Shown here one piece after another: positions 34,439 through 43,248 of a stretch of 64,000 nt of DNA. Under the pieces are notes generated by a model, which saw nothing but the letters and a program-made list of their open reading frames with translations, had not been told where the DNA came from and did no database searches. Origin of the DNA: Umezawaea endophytica. GTDB taxonomy: Bacteria > Actinomycetota > Actinomycetes > Mycobacteriales > Pseudonocardiaceae. Location: NCBI RefSeq assembly GCF_025061645.1, contig NZ_JANYMP010000017.1, positions 124,001 to 188,000 on the forward strand, given 5' to 3'. Positions within the stretch are counted from its first letter, which is position 1; each line of letters begins with the position of its first letter. The position numbers were made by a program, and so were the translations under genes.

Positions 34439-35443
34439 CTAGCGAACGAGGATGTCTACCTGACGGGAGGTGTCGGTCAGCTCGGGCGCGTTGTCGACGC
34501 TGATGGCGGTCTCCACCATGGCGGGCCGCACGCCCTGCGCCAGCACCACGTCGCGGACCAGCCGCGCACGGGTCTCGGCGAGTTCGCGGGCGTCCGGCGA
34601 GTCCGCCGACGCGTGGCCGCGCACCGTCACCGTCGCGCGCGGAGCGACCAGCAGCATCCGCGCCACGCGGTCGATCAGCACGGGCCCGTGGCCCTGCCAC
34701 GCGGTCGTCCCCGGTTGGAACCGGATGCCGCCGTTGCCGCCGACGAGGCGGTTGATCGAGTCGCCGAGCGCGACCAGGTCGAGTTCGCGGTCGTGGTTCG
34801 ACGACCCGACGACGATCGTGGGCTCCACGCGCAACTCCCCCGCCGCCGCTTGGAGCAACCGCCCGAACGCCGTGGCCTTCTCCTGGTCCACGACCGTCGC
34901 GCGCGCGGTCAGCGCACCGCCCCGGACGACGCCGCTGAAGTCGTGCACGCCGTTCTCCACCACCGCGGCGACGATCGCCGCGGCCTCCGCCGCCGAGATC
35001 GGCGACCGGGTCCCGGTCCTGGGCGCCATCACGTCGGTGATCCGGTAGCCGACGGCGCGGGCGCGCACCGCGTCCACCAGCGCCCGCTGCTCCTCGGCGT
35101 CGGCGGTCGTGCCCGCGAGCACGACCTCGTCGGCGCGCACGAAGACCGACAACTCGCCCGGTTCGGCGTCGCGGAGCGTCACCGCCGTGACGCCGGGGAC
35201 GGAGGCCACCAGCTTCTGGACGGTGGTCGCTTCGCGGGGCACGACGCCGGTGACCGTGACGCCGCGGCCGTTGACCGTGACGCCGTTCTCGGCGTGGCCG
35301 GATTCGTCGATGGCGTGCGCGACCCGGTCGGCCAGGTCCTGCTCGATGCGGTCGCCCTGGACCACCACGCCGGTCGCCGCCAGTAGCGCGGGCACGAGGA
35401 CGGCGCCGAGCAGCCAGAGCCGTTGGGGTCGGGGATTCAACAC
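34439..35443 (-). CDS. arfA: ArfA/OmpATb-like protein with BON and OmpA C-terminal domains
   Basis: The 334-residue protein has a TM helix near residues 8-27 (LWLLGAVLVPALLAATGVVV). A BON-like region follows (about 60-215, with VTVNGRGVTVTGVVP and a second TAVTLRDA/FVRADEVVLAGTT pass). The C-terminal OmpA-like peptidoglycan-binding domain has GIRFQPGTTAW and VTVRGHASADSPDARELAETRARLVRDVV. This is the domain order of mycobacterial ArfA/OmpATb. First gene of an arfA-arfC pair. GTG at 35443 has no visible ribosome-binding site, so it may be leaderless. Confidence 0.83.
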   Translation of the reverse strand: MLNPRPQRLWLLGAVLVPALLAATGVVVQGDRIEQDLADRVAHAIDESGHAENGVTVNGRGVTVTGVVPREATTVQKLVASVPGVTAVTLRDAEPGELSVFVRADEVVLAGTTADAEEQRALVDAVRARAVGYRITDVMAPRTGTRSPISAAEAAAIVAAVVENGVHDFSGVVRGGALTARATVVDQEKATAFGRLLQAAAGELRVEPTIVVGSSNHDRELDLVALGDSINRLVGGNGGIRFQPGTTAWQGHGPVLIDRVARMLLVAPRATVTVRGHASADSPDARELAETRARLVRDVVLAQGVRPAMVETAISVDNAPELTDTSRQVDILVR

Positions 35444-35538
35444 CGGGCGTTAGTACCCGATGCCGACGTCCGATTGCGAACCGCGAGCACCGAAAACGCG
35501 GGATATGGCCGTGAATTCACTCGTCAAGGTGACAGGAA

Positions 35539-36180
35539 TCAGCCAGGTTGATGATCAACATCAGGTGGCGGGGTGGAACGGCCTGTGCGCCGCCCGTCCT
35601 GGCCCGCCGTCGACTTCGCCCGCAGGTGCGCGCGTTCGCCCTGCCTGCCGAAGAGGCTGAGGACCTCGACCGGCGTGGGGTCCGCGCTGCCGAACCAGTG
35701 CGGGACGCGGGTGTCGAACTCCGCGGCCTCGCCGGGGGTCAGCACCAGGTCCTGGTCGCCGAGGACGAGGCGCAGCCTGCCGCTGAGAACGTAGATCCAC
35801 TCGTAGCCCTCGTGGGTCTTCTGGTCCGGCTCCGCCGACCCGTGCGACGGGATGAGGAGCTTGTAGGCCTGCACGCCGCCCGCCCTGCGGGTCAGCGGGA
35901 CCATGGTCATGCGCCCCATCTTCACCGGGCGCAGGTGGATCCGCGGGTCGCCCGTCGGCGGGGCGCCCACCAGCTCGTCGATCTGGACCCCGTAGGCCTT
36001 GGCCAGCGGCAGCAGGAGTTCCAGGGTCGGCTTGCGCTGGCCGGACTCCAGGCGGGACAGGGTGGAGACCGAGATGCCGGTCGACTCGGAGAGGTCCGTC
36101 AGGGTGGTCTCGCGCCGCTTGCGCAGGGAGCGCAGCCGGGGGCCGACCGCGCTCAGCACGGCGTCCAGTTCGTCGTCCAT
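35539..36180 (-). CDS. XRE-family regulator with cupin domain
   Basis: The 213-residue protein has an HTH_3 domain at about residues 10-65 (LRSLRKRRETTLTDLSESTGISVSTLSRLESGQRKPTLELLL) followed by a cupin_2 fold (HEGYEWIYVLSGRLRLVLGDQDLVLTPGEAAEFDTRVPHWFGS). Such regulators sense small metabolites and often repress a divergent oxidoreductase gene. It faces the flavoprotein gene at 36247 across 66 bp containing a perfect TTGCCA/TGGCAA palindrome. The C-terminal 20 residues are basic low complexity. Confidence 0.88.
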   Translation of the reverse strand: MDDELDAVLSAVGPRLRSLRKRRETTLTDLSESTGISVSTLSRLESGQRKPTLELLLPLAKAYGVQIDELVGAPPTGDPRIHLRPVKMGRMTMVPLTRRAGGVQAYKLLIPSHGSAEPDQKTHEGYEWIYVLSGRLRLVLGDQDLVLTPGEAAEFDTRVPHWFGSADPTPVEVLSLFGRQGERAHLRAKSTAGQDGRRTGRSTPPPDVDHQPG

Positions 36181-36189
36181 CCCCCGATG

Positions 36190-36204
36190 TTGCCATAGTG
36201 GCAA
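36190..36204. promoter_or_regulatory. palindromic operator candidate for the XRE-cupin/flavoprotein pair
   Basis: TTGCCATAGTGGCAA forms a 6-bp perfect inverted repeat with a 3-bp centre. It starts 10 bp upstream of the regulator's start codon and lies 42 bp before the flavoprotein ATG. The position and symmetry suit autoregulation and control of both genes. Confidence 0.55.
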
Positions 36205-36246
36205 GTTACTTTGCGATATTTCTCCGCTCCGGGGACAGTCGGGACC

Positions 36247-37206
36247 ATGAGCGAGAACGTGGTCGACGTAGTGGTGATCGGTGGTGGGGCGGCGGGCCTG
36301 AGCGCCGCCGTGGTGTTGGGGCGCGCGCGGCGCGAGGTGGTCGTGGTGGACGCGGGCTCGCCCCGCAACGCGCCCGCCGAAGGCGTGCACGGGTTCCTCA
36401 CGCGGGACGGCATCAGTCCCGGCGAACTCGTGGCGATCGGGCGGGCCGAGGCGGAGAAGTACGGCGCGCGGATCGTGGACGGCGTGGTGACGGGCGTGTC
36501 GAACGGCGACGGCGGGTTCGTCGTCGACCTGGCGGACGGCGGAACGCTGCGGTCGCGGCGCGTGCTGGTCGCGACCGGCCTGGTGGACGAACTGCCCGAC
36601 GTGGCGGGTCTGGCCGAGCGCTGGGGCCGCGACGTGATCCACTGCCCGTACTGCCACGGCTGGGAGGTGCGGGACCGGCCCATCGGCATCCTCGCGACCG
36701 GGCCGATGGCGACGCACAGCGCCCTGCTGTTCCGGCAGCTCAGCGACGACGTCGTGGTGTTCCGGCACACCGCGCCCGCCCTGTCCGACGAGCAGGCCGA
36801 GCAGTTGGCCGCGCGCGGGATCACCGTGGTGGAGGGCGAGGTCGTGGCGGTGGAGGTCGAGGACGACCGGCTCACCGGCGTGCGGCTGGCGTCGGGTGAG
36901 GTCGTGGCGCGCGAGGCCGTCGTCGTCATGCCGCACGTAGCCGCCCGCGCGGACGTGCTGGCAGCGCTGGGGGTGAAGGCGACCGACTGGGAGATGGCCG
37001 GTCAGGTCTTGGGCAGCCACGTCACGGCGGACGCCGGTGGCGCGACGGAGGTCCCCGGCGTGTGGGTCGCGGGCAACGTGACCGACCCGCGCGCGCAGGT
37101 CGTCACCTCCGCCGCCGCGGGCGTCATGGCCGGGGCGGGCGTGAACGCCGACCTGATCGCGGAGGAGACGGCCGCCGCCGTGGCCGCGCTGCGGGCGGCG
37201 CGATGA
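36247..37206 (+). CDS. thioredoxin-reductase-like NAD(P)/FAD-dependent oxidoreductase
   Basis: The 319-residue flavoprotein has an FAD motif VVVIGGGAAGLSAAVVLGRA, the redox pair in HCPYCHGWE, LFRQLSDDVVVF in the NAD(P)-binding region, and GVWVAGNVTDPRAQV near the C-terminus. It is the short TrxB-like type often annotated as a thioredoxin reductase or FAD-dependent pyridine nucleotide-disulphide oxidoreductase; the electron acceptor is not determinable. The methyltransferase start overlaps its stop by 4 bp (ATGA), so they are probably cotranscribed and controlled by the divergent XRE-cupin protein. Confidence 0.88.
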   Translation: MSENVVDVVVIGGGAAGLSAAVVLGRARREVVVVDAGSPRNAPAEGVHGFLTRDGISPGELVAIGRAEAEKYGARIVDGVVTGVSNGDGGFVVDLADGGTLRSRRVLVATGLVDELPDVAGLAERWGRDVIHCPYCHGWEVRDRPIGILATGPMATHSALLFRQLSDDVVVFRHTAPALSDEQAEQLAARGITVVEGEVVAVEVEDDRLTGVRLASGEVVAREAVVVMPHVAARADVLAALGVKATDWEMAGQVLGSHVTADAGGATEVPGVWVAGNVTDPRAQVVTSAAAGVMAGAGVNADLIAEETAAAVAALRAAR

Positions 37207-37802
37207 GCGAGGAGTTCTGGGACGCCCACTACCGGGCCCGCGCGGGGGTGTGGTTGGGGCGCGCCAACGCGGTGCTGGTCGACGTGGTCGCGTCGCTGCC
37301 GCCGGGGACGGCGCTGGACCTCGGCTGCGCCGAGGGCGCCGACGCCGTCTGGCTGGCCGCTCGGGGCTGGCGGGTCACCGCCGCCGACGTCTCCCCCACC
37401 GCGCTGGCACGTGCCGCGGCACACGCGGTGGACGCGGGCGTCGAGGTCGACCTGCAACACCACGACCTGGCACGAACCTTCCCCGAGGGCACGTTCGACC
37501 TGGTGTCCGCGCAGTACCTCCAGTCACCGCTGGACTTCCCGCGCGCCGAGGTCCTGCGCAAGGCGGCGAACGCCGTGACGCCGGGCGGTCTCCTGCTGGT
37601 CGTGGAGCACGGCTCCGTCGCCCCGTGGTCGTGGAACCAGGACGCCGAGTTCCCGACGCCGGAGGAGTCGCTGGCCGAGATCGGCCTGGACCGGACGGCG
37701 TGGCGGGTCGAGCGACTCGGTGCGCCGCAACGGGAAGCGATCGGCCCGAATAGACAGACGGCGACGGTGGCGGACATCGTGATCGCGCTCAGGCGGGTCT
37801 GA
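37203..37802 (+). CDS. class I SAM-dependent methyltransferase
   Basis: The 199-residue protein contains ALDLGCAEGADAVWLAARGWRVTAADVSPTAL (motif I and post-I acid), DLVSAQYLQSP and TPGGLLLVVEHGS. A small-molecule or thiopurine-type methyltransferase is plausible (start EEFWDAHYRARAGVWLG resembles tellurite/TehB-like members). The start overlaps the flavoprotein stop (ATGA), which suggests a shared detoxification or redox role. Confidence 0.87.
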   Translation: MSEEFWDAHYRARAGVWLGRANAVLVDVVASLPPGTALDLGCAEGADAVWLAARGWRVTAADVSPTALARAAAHAVDAGVEVDLQHHDLARTFPEGTFDLVSAQYLQSPLDFPRAEVLRKAANAVTPGGLLLVVEHGSVAPWSWNQDAEFPTPEESLAEIGLDRTAWRVERLGAPQREAIGPNRQTATVADIVIALRRV

Positions 37803-37962
37803 CGGCGGTCGGCGGGTTCGTGGGTCCCGCTGGACCGAGCTGACGGCCCACCACCGCGTCGGCGAGCAAGTCCGCAGGCCCAGTCAGACAGGGCTGGTGG
37901 GGCATCGGCGAGCGCACCCGCATATCCAGCCCGGCCACCCGCGCGTCGGCGAGCGGATTTCG
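37803..37962. other. 160-bp convergent gap with short repeats
   Basis: This lies between the methyltransferase stop and the LysR-type stop. The 12-mer GCGTCGGCGAGC occurs twice (near 37857 and 37945). No clean terminator hairpin is evident, and no gene fits. Confidence 0.35.
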
Positions 37963-38868
37963 TCAGGCCGGGCCGACGGCTGACAGGGCGTTGGCGAGCA
38001 GGGTCGCGGGTTTTGTCAGTTTTCCCGGTAGCCAGGCCAGCAGGATGCGGCGCTGTTCGCTCGGACCGCCGCGCACCGTCACGACTCGCACGCCGGGCGG
38101 GACCACGGGCAGCAGGGACGGTGGCAGTGTGGTCAGGCCGCACCCGGCCGCCACCAGGTGCAGCTTGGCCAGCCAGTCGCGGGCGGTGTGGGCGATCTCC
38201 TGCCGCTCGTCCAGGCCCGGCCACACGCCCATCAGCTTGTCGTCGCCGGAGTGGCCCGCGATCCACCGCTGGCCGCGCAGGTCGGCGACGTCGACGGAGT
38301 CCTCCGCGGCCAGCGGGTGGGTCGCGGGGACGGCGAGGAGCAGGCCCCGTTCGGACAGGGTGCGCAGTTCCAGTGGTGGCGAGCCGGTGTCCGGCGGGCG
38401 GAACGGCGGCGCGGACGCGACCACGACCAGGTCGAGCGTGCCCGCCCGCAGCGCGCGGACCAGCACGGGGGTGCTGCCCTCGCGGCTGGTCACGGTGATG
38501 CCGGGGTGGGTGCGGCGCAGCGCGGCGACGGCCGCGGGCACCAGCGCCCCGCCCGCGCTGGCGAACCAGCCGAGCCGCACGGCCCCCGCGTCGGCGGGCA
38601 GGCCCGCGAGTTCCCGGCCCGCCGCGTCGATCTGCTCCAGCACGACCGCCGCCCGCCGCAGCAGGACGTGCCCGGCGGCGGTCAGCCGGACGCCGTCACG
38701 GCGGCGCTCCAGCAGTGGCCCACCCGCCGCGCGTTCGAGCGACGCGATCTGGCGGGACACGGCCGACTGCGTGTAGCCGAGCGAGGCGGCGGCCGACGTG
38801 AGCGTGCCCCGCTCGGCGACCTCCTGGAACACCCGCAGCGCGACCAGCGAGACGTCGGTGAAGTCCAT
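37963..38868 (-). CDS. LysR-family transcriptional regulator
   Basis: The 301-residue protein has an N-terminal winged HTH (LVALRVFQEVAERGTLTSAAASLGYTQSAVSRQIASLE) and a periplasmic-binding-like effector domain (VRLGWFASAGGALVPAAVAAL, LLLAVPATHPLA). It is divergent from the SDR gene starting at 38940, which it presumably regulates; a short dyad CCAAC-N4-GTTGG lies at 38893-38906. ATG at 38868 is used; GTG at 38877 adds three residues and is also possible. Confidence 0.9.
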   Translation of the reverse strand: MDFTDVSLVALRVFQEVAERGTLTSAAASLGYTQSAVSRQIASLERAAGGPLLERRRDGVRLTAAGHVLLRRAAVVLEQIDAAGRELAGLPADAGAVRLGWFASAGGALVPAAVAALRRTHPGITVTSREGSTPVLVRALRAGTLDLVVVASAPPFRPPDTGSPPLELRTLSERGLLLAVPATHPLAAEDSVDVADLRGQRWIAGHSGDDKLMGVWPGLDERQEIAHTARDWLAKLHLVAAGCGLTTLPPSLLPVVPPGVRVVTVRGGPSEQRRILLAWLPGKLTKPATLLANALSAVGPA

Positions 38869-38939
38869 GACGTCCACGCATACCAGACATGACCAACTCT
38901 CGTTGGACGCATGGGTTCGCCGCTCCTAGCGTGGATCCC

Positions 38940-39839
38940 ATGAGAACCGCACTGGTGACCGGCGCGAACCAGAACATCGGGTTCGCGCTCGTCGAAGAAC
39001 TCGCCGCCCGCTGGGAACCCGCCGACCTGGTCCTGCTCACCGGTCGAGATCCGGACCGGGTCGCGGACGCCGCGGCACGAGCCGCCCGCAACCCCGCCAC
39101 GCGCGGCCGGGTCGAGGGCCGAGTGCTGGACGTGACCGACTCCGAGGCCGTGGCGAAGCTCGCCGCGGAGTTCACCGACGGTATCGACGTGGTCGTGTCC
39201 AACGCGGTCACCCGGATCACGCCGGACCGGCACGCGGAGCAGACCGACGAGTTCATCGCCGTCGCCAACGGCGGCGCGCACGCCGTGCTGCGCTCCTTCG
39301 GCCCGGTCCTGCGCCCCGGTGGGCGGCTGGTCATCGTGGCCAGTTCGCTCGGCACGCTCGACCACCTGCCCGCCCCGCTGCACCACCTGTTCGACGAGGT
39401 GTCGCTGGACGAGGTGGAGGCGGCCGTCGAGTCGTGGCGGGCCGCCGTCCACGACGGCACCGCCGCCCGGCAGGGCTGGCCGGAGTGGGTCAACCTGCCG
39501 TCGAAGGTCGCGCAGGTCGCCGCCGTGCGCGCCGTCGCGACCGAACGCCGTGCCCGCGACCTGACCAACGGCACCCTGATCGCCGCGGTCTGCCCCGGCC
39601 TGGTCGACACCCCCACGTCCCGCCCCTGGTTCGACGACTTCAGCCACGCCCTCACCAGCGCCGAAGCCGCCCGGCGCGTGCTCGACTTCGTGCTGGCGGA
39701 TCCGGTCGACCCGGCGCTGTACGGCGAACTCGTCCGCTTCGGGCGCGCACTGCCCTGGAGGGGAAAGGGCTTGCGGACGCCCTCCACCGACCCCGGTCCG
39801 CATTCCTGCGGAGGACGGAATTCCCGCTCGCCCGGATGA
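38940..39839 (+). CDS. SDR-family protein lacking the catalytic tyrosine
   Basis: The 299-residue protein resembles carbonyl reductase-type SDRs. NAD(P) motif ALVTGANQNIGFALVEEL, VVVSNAVTRITPD, and the Ser region VIVASSLGTL are in place, but at the Tyr-x3-Lys site the sequence is WPEWVNLPSK, so Tyr is replaced by Asn while Lys remains. It may be an inactive paralogue, use another residue, or have a binding role. ATG at 38940 matches the fold start; the frame is open to 38889. The regulator LysR is divergent. The last 20 residues are Pro/Gly/Ser rich. Confidence 0.8.
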   Translation: MRTALVTGANQNIGFALVEELAARWEPADLVLLTGRDPDRVADAAARAARNPATRGRVEGRVLDVTDSEAVAKLAAEFTDGIDVVVSNAVTRITPDRHAEQTDEFIAVANGGAHAVLRSFGPVLRPGGRLVIVASSLGTLDHLPAPLHHLFDEVSLDEVEAAVESWRAAVHDGTAARQGWPEWVNLPSKVAQVAAVRAVATERRARDLTNGTLIAAVCPGLVDTPTSRPWFDDFSHALTSAEAARRVLDFVLADPVDPALYGELVRFGRALPWRGKGLRTPSTDPGPHSCGGRNSRSPG

Positions 39840-40042
39840 GCGAAGATCCGCGAAAATTCGGAGTAGCGAAGCGGATCCGGTGTCACCATCGGCGCACGGT
39901 CGGGAGTCGTCCACCTGGTCTGGAGGCCGCGTTGAACCCAGCGAGAACGCCGAACCCACCGCACGCGTCCGGCACACGCGACAACCGGTTCGACGGCACC
40001 CTGTTCGCGGTGCTGTTCCAGGCGAACGTGGTCGAGGGCGAC

Positions 40043-40648
40043 GTGCCGGTGACGCCTTCCCCGGCGCTGGACCAAATCCTCACGTTCGTGACCGACCTGG
40101 ACGCCTGCCTGGAACACATCGGCGACCTGGAAGCCGTGCTGCGGTTCATCCCCGACGGGCTCTTCCCGATCATCGAGGTCATGGCGGACACGTCCAGCAC
40201 GCGCTTCATCCTGGAACACGACCTGTCCGGCCCGCCCCTGTTCCAGGAGTCACTCGCGTTCCTGCTGAAGGTCGCCTGGCAACGCGGCTACCTCATGCAG
40301 AAGTTCCACACGCTGAACCGCATCCCCCACCCATCCGGCCCGGTCGACCCGGTGGCCGTGATGGACAAGATCATCGGCCTGGGCGGCTCCGACCTGTCGA
40401 CGGAGATCGAGGTGGTCTTGCAGAAGGCCGTGTCGCTCTGCACGGACGAGAAACAGCTCACGCGCTGCTTGAACGCCATCCAAGGGCTGGCTCCGATCGT
40501 TCAGCCGGTCATGCGGGAATGGGGAGCGGTCACGCGCTCCGCGTACGGGTGGGGACTGCTCGTGGCGAAGACCGAACACGCCCTGCGCCAAGACGCACAC
40601 GGGGCACCTGCGGAACACGACCGCGCAGGGGGAACTCCGGTGTCGTAG
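40043..40648 (+). CDS. hypothetical protein
   Basis: The roughly 201-residue product is not recognised. It is mostly helical in appearance, with hydrophobic and acidic helices: ALDQILTFVTDLDACLEHIGDLEAV, FIPDGLFPIIEVMAD, ESLAFLLKVAWQRGYLMQKFHTLNR, LCTDEKQLTRCLNAIQGLAPIV. Three Cys are present. GTG at 40043 is picked because GAGGG lies 4 nt upstream; GTG at 40049 or 40028 could serve. No signal peptide. It stands alone between the SDR gene and a repeat-rich stretch. Confidence 0.55.
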   Translation: MPVTPSPALDQILTFVTDLDACLEHIGDLEAVLRFIPDGLFPIIEVMADTSSTRFILEHDLSGPPLFQESLAFLLKVAWQRGYLMQKFHTLNRIPHPSGPVDPVAVMDKIIGLGGSDLSTEIEVVLQKAVSLCTDEKQLTRCLNAIQGLAPIVQPVMREWGAVTRSAYGWGLLVAKTEHALRQDAHGAPAEHDRAGGTPVS

Positions 40649-41193
40649 GACCTCCTTGTGGGGGCACGCTTGGGCGGTGGGGTGGCTGGGACGCGACCGG
40701 GGTCGGGGCGGGAAGGATGGAGCGGCCGGGGTCGGGGCGGGGTCGCCGGGACGCGATCGGGGTCGGGGCAGGACGGATAGAGCGGCCGAAGTCTTTTAGC
40801 GGTCAGGCTGTCGGAACAGCCGGAAGCACCAGGACAACCGGGGTCGCCTGGGTCCTCAGGACAGCCAGAGTCGCCAAAGGAACCCGAGTCGCCGAGAGCG
40901 CTGATCCCAATCCGCGCGGGTGCAGGACTCATCGTGGCCGGACACCGGGTCCGCCACAGCGAGGCCGAAGCCGACCGCCACCATGACCGCCGCGGTGCTG
41001 TGCCGGTTGCCGGGACCCTGCTACCGCCCGGCAACGGCCCCGTGCCGGACCATCGCCAACCCGGCGTCGAACCAACGCCAACCTCGCCGGTCCAACGTCA
41101 GCCCGGCGCCGGCCGGGTGGGGTCAGGTGGGCACCTGGCACCTCCAAAGTCGGACGCCGGGCCGCGTTGGTGACGTGGTGGTGTGGTTGGGGG
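40649..41193. other. 545-bp region without a supportable gene, G-rich repeats
   Basis: Open frames are proline/arginine-rich low complexity without family features. The first part contains a 60-bp tandem repeat (40681-40795); the rest is GC-rich unique sequence. No terminator or promoter could be assigned with confidence. Confidence 0.45.
40681..40795 (+). repeat. 60-bp tandem duplication, about two copies
   Basis: Sequence at 40681-40740 recurs at 40741-40795 with about 80% identity over the shared part (for instance ACGCGACCGGGGTCGGGGC against ACGCGATCGGGGTCGGGGC). It is non-coding and G-rich on this strand. Confidence 0.8.
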
Positions 41194-43014
41194 TTATGGC
41201 TGGATGGTCACTGGGGTGCCGTTGGCGGTTAGGCGCCAGTCGACCTTGGCGAAGACTGCTGGGTCGATTTCGCCTGTTTCCTTCACCCAGTCGATCATGA
41301 GTTGGCGGATTTCCTGCTGCTGGTTGAGCAGCACGGGTGCGGTGGAGATGTGGGGGAAGCCGCCGCCGCCCGACTGGCGGTAGTTGTTGACGGCCACGGC
41401 GAATTCCTGGGTCGGGGTGATTGCCGTGCCCGCGTAGGCGAGGGTGGTGATGCGGTTGCCCACGGGCTTGGTGATGTCGATGTCGTAGGTGAGCGGGGCG
41501 TCCAGGCCCGCGGCGATGTCGTAGTTGTAGTCGGGGGTGCCGTTCGGGGCCGTCGAGGTCGGGGCGTTGGTGATCGAGTCGGCCGGGAACGGGCCCGCTG
41601 AGGTGACCTGCTTGAAGTACCTGGCGCAGAACTCCAGGTAGTCCTTGAGCTGGGCGCCGGTCAGGCGGACCGCCAGCAGGGTGTTGTCGAAGATGTACAG
41701 GCCCGCCACGTCGCGCACCGAGACGTCGCCCGCCGGGATGGCCGCGGCGCGGTTGAACGGGGCCGCCAGCGCCAAAATCGGCAGGGTGTTGGCGGGCAGT
41801 GCCTTCTTGACCTCGACGGCCTGGACGTAGTTGATGAAGTCGAGCGCCGCGACGTCCTCGTACCGCGCGGTGGCGGCGGACATCGCCTGCTTGTTCGTGC
41901 CCACCTTCGAGTTCACGTAGGTGACGACCTTGGCGTGGTCCTCGGTCAGCAGGCGGACGATCTTCGGGTCCTCGGGGACGGTGTTGGAGTTCAGCACCTG
42001 CGAGCGGGACGCCTTCAGCGTCCAGCCGCCGCGGGGGGCCCAGGACAGGTCGAAGTCCATCAGGCTCAGGCGCTTGCCCCAGAACAGCGGCTCGGTGATG
42101 AGGACCTGCTTGCCGGTGCTCTTGTTCGCCACCAGGCGCTGCGGGATCTCGACGTGGGCGTGCCCGACGAGGATCGCGTCGATGCCCGGCACCTGCTCGG
42201 CCACCAGGGTCGCCGCGTTCTCCGGGTACGGCAGGGCGTCGCCGTACGACGAGGACGTGTCCGCGCCCGAGTGAGCCGACACGATCACCAGGTCGACACC
42301 GGCGCGGCGCATCCTCGGCACCCACACCGCCGCCTGCTCCACCAGGCCGGGGAACGTCATCTTCCCCTCGACGTTCGCCTTGTCCCAGATCGCGATGCCA
42401 GGGTTGGTCAGCCCGAGGATGCCCACCCGCAGCGGGGCCGTGCCGGTGCGCCACACCGTCTTCACCACGTACGGCTTGAACGCGGGCTGCCCGGTGCGCG
42501 AGTCGATCGCGTTCGCGCCGAGCAGCGGGAACCGCAACTGCCGCTCGAACGTCCGCAGCAGCGGGATGCCGTAGTTGAACTCGTGGTTGCCCAGCGCCGC
42601 GGCGTCGTAGCCGATCGCGTTCATCGCGGCGGCCATCGGGTGCACGCGGCGGCGGGTGATCGGCTCGACCTTGGCGTAGTAGTACGCCAGCGGGGTGCCC
42701 TGGATCGTGTCGCCCGCGTCCAGCAGCAGCGTGCGGTGCTCGCCGCGCTCCTGGCGGACCGCCGTCACCAGCGAAGACACCTTCGCCAGGCCGATGTCGT
42801 TGTGGCCGGAGTCGTCGAACTCCTTGTTCGCGAAGTAGTCCCAGTTGAACACGTTGCCGTGCAGGTCGGTGGTGCCCATGACGGTCAGGGTGAACGCCCT
42901 GTCCACGCCACGCGTCTCCGCTTGGGCGGCGGCCGGGCGGAAGCCCGCGGCGGCGAGGACGCCCGCGGCGGTGCCCGCGAGCACGGCGCGACGCCGAACT
43001 GGATTCTCGGTCAT
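41194..43014 (-). CDS. secreted bifunctional metallophosphatase/5'-nucleotidase
   Basis: The 606-residue protein starts with a twin-arginine-like signal (PVRRRAVLAGTAAGVLAAAGF). It carries the calcineurin-type motifs: VMGTTDLHGN, DAGDTIQGTPLAYYY, GNHEFNYG, VSAHSGAD and VGHAHVEIPQ. The C-terminal 5'-nucleotidase domain (about 340-600) has NTLLAVRLTGAQLKDYLE and AVAVNNYRQSGGGGFP. Such CpdB/UshA-like enzymes hydrolyse nucleotides or cyclic nucleotides outside the cell to supply phosphate and nucleosides. No partner genes nearby. Confidence 0.92.
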   Translation of the reverse strand: MTENPVRRRAVLAGTAAGVLAAAGFRPAAAQAETRGVDRAFTLTVMGTTDLHGNVFNWDYFANKEFDDSGHNDIGLAKVSSLVTAVRQERGEHRTLLLDAGDTIQGTPLAYYYAKVEPITRRRVHPMAAAMNAIGYDAAALGNHEFNYGIPLLRTFERQLRFPLLGANAIDSRTGQPAFKPYVVKTVWRTGTAPLRVGILGLTNPGIAIWDKANVEGKMTFPGLVEQAAVWVPRMRRAGVDLVIVSAHSGADTSSSYGDALPYPENAATLVAEQVPGIDAILVGHAHVEIPQRLVANKSTGKQVLITEPLFWGKRLSLMDFDLSWAPRGGWTLKASRSQVLNSNTVPEDPKIVRLLTEDHAKVVTYVNSKVGTNKQAMSAATARYEDVAALDFINYVQAVEVKKALPANTLPILALAAPFNRAAAIPAGDVSVRDVAGLYIFDNTLLAVRLTGAQLKDYLEFCARYFKQVTSAGPFPADSITNAPTSTAPNGTPDYNYDIAAGLDAPLTYDIDITKPVGNRITTLAYAGTAITPTQEFAVAVNNYRQSGGGGFPHISTAPVLLNQQQEIRQLMIDWVKETGEIDPAVFAKVDWRLTANGTPVTIQP

Positions 43015-43248
43015 CGGGGCACCGTACGTCTTGACCGTTGACCGCAGTACCTACGTTCGACCTGGGGTTTCGAATTCGCATGGGTCCAGTAGAGCGGGGA
43101 GCACCGACAAAAACCGGCCTCCACCCGGTCGCTGAACCGGGTGATTCGCGGGCACTCGAGCCGTCGCTCGCAGTGACGAATGGGACGACTGGGACGTTGC
43201 CCCGCCAGGACCTCGGCGGACGGGCCGGGTGCGGCTAGCCTGCCGCCC

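Noticed and set aside
38889-38939. Upstream ATG for the SDR protein
   Set aside because: It adds 17 residues with no fold match and lies in the LysR divergent control region.
40501-41034. Minus-strand proline-rich reading of 177 codons
   Set aside because: No family features, antisense in part to the hypothetical gene at 40043, and it runs through the G-rich tandem repeat.
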